A stretch of 64,000 nucleotides of DNA from Flavobacterium alvei. Lineage in GTDB: Bacteria; Bacteroidota; Bacteroidia; Flavobacteriales; Flavobacteriaceae. Position numbers and translations under genes: made by a program. The notes under the pieces were generated by a model. That model saw only the letters and a list, made by a program, of their open reading frames with translations, was not told the origin of the DNA and searched no databases. The stretch is from contig NZ_PQVG01000007.1 of the NCBI RefSeq assembly GCF_002920895.1, forward strand, positions 1 through 64,000, given 5' to 3'. Below, in pieces: positions 63,815 through 64,000 of this stretch (positions are counted from its first letter, which is position 1; every line of letters begins with the position of its first letter).

Positions 63815-63999
63815 TTGGGTGTAATTATTTAAAAACGTCAGTTCGAGTGTTTTTTGTGTAGAGAAACGGAACAAAAAATGTATCGAGAACCGTTTTTAAT
63901 ACTAATTTTTCTGCTCTCGATACGATTTTGTTCCCGAAGCGTCGGGAAAAAATCACTCGAACTGACGAAAAATTATCATCAAAAACTAATTACACCCAA
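63815..63999. repeat. 185-bp nested palindromic element
   Basis: The outer arms TTGGGTGTAATTA (63815-63827) and TAATTACACCCAA (63987-63999) and the inner arms CGTCAGTTCGAGTG (63836-63849) and CACTCGAACTGACG (63954-63967) are all perfect. Inside lie further complementary pairs: GTATCGAGA/TCTCGATAC, GGAACAAAA/TTTTGTTCC and TTCCCGA/TCGGGAA. No open frame. It looks like an interspersed, MITE-like or BIME-like repeat at the promoter edge of the polysaccharide locus. Confidence 0.8.
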
Positions 64000-64000
64000 T

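Noticed and set aside
1..64000. tRNA, rRNA, riboswitch, IS or prophage features
   Set aside because: I looked in the gaps and found no cloverleaf, known aptamer pattern, transposase or integrase gene.

Overview
The window looks like chromosome of a Flavobacterium-type member of the Bacteroidota. The DNA is AT-rich. Genes lack Shine-Dalgarno sites. Many gaps carry the Bacteroidota -7 box TAnnTTTG. Two proteins end in type IX secretion (T9SS) sorting domains, and the order dnaA - low-MW phosphatase - tetrapyrrole-type methylase is familiar from flavobacteria. No IS element, CRISPR array, tRNA or rRNA was seen.

Region 1 (1-9.7 kb, + strand) holds secreted surface proteins: the 3' end of a repeat-containing T9SS protein, a small membrane protein, a 2155-residue mosaic T9SS protein and a 56-residue Cys/Lys-rich secreted peptide. 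Upstream of the giant gene two 20-bp direct repeats sit just before a -7 box and look like an activator operator. The two large proteins share a C-terminal module.

Region 2 (9.7-29.4 kb) is housekeeping: hisS, a MacB-type permease, prmC, an acetyltransferase, ribD, a HAD phosphatase, a YigZ-family protein, a thioesterase, dnaA (probable origin region), a low-MW phosphatase, an RsmI-like methylase, a lysozyme-like protein, a DUF2279 gene with an N-terminal frameshift, mltG, an acetyltransferase, a small membrane-anchored protein, dapF, an HtrA-type protease, an Lrp/AsnC regulator divergent from alanine dehydrogenase, and an APC permease. Several convergent pairs share hairpin terminators.

Region 3 (29.6-63.7 kb, all - strand) is a 34-kb polysaccharide locus. 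Read in the direction of transcription it has: a WcaJ-type initiating transferase; a first Wza/Wzc pair ending in a terminator; recR; a second Wza/Wzc pair; genes for UDP-GlcNAc(A) epimerase, UDP-glucose dehydrogenase, a TviB-like dehydrogenase and RfbB; a NusG/UpxY-like antiterminator followed by a 413-bp structured leader; a six-SLBB export protein and Wzz; Wzx; one Wzy candidate; four glycosyltransferases; a WbpV-like reductase and WbpL-like initiating transferase; a sugar aminotransferase; an EpsG-type polymerase; and RfbC, RfbD and RfbA, closed by a terminator. A WbpM/FlaA1-like dehydratase follows from its own promoter. Predicted precursors are dTDP-L-rhamnose, UDP-GlcA, UDP-GlcNAcA/GalNAcA, UDP-QuiNAc-type sugars and a 4-amino sugar. 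The doubled initiation, polymerisation and export functions suggest either two polymers or one locus assembled from two. A nested-palindrome element lies at the upstream edge.
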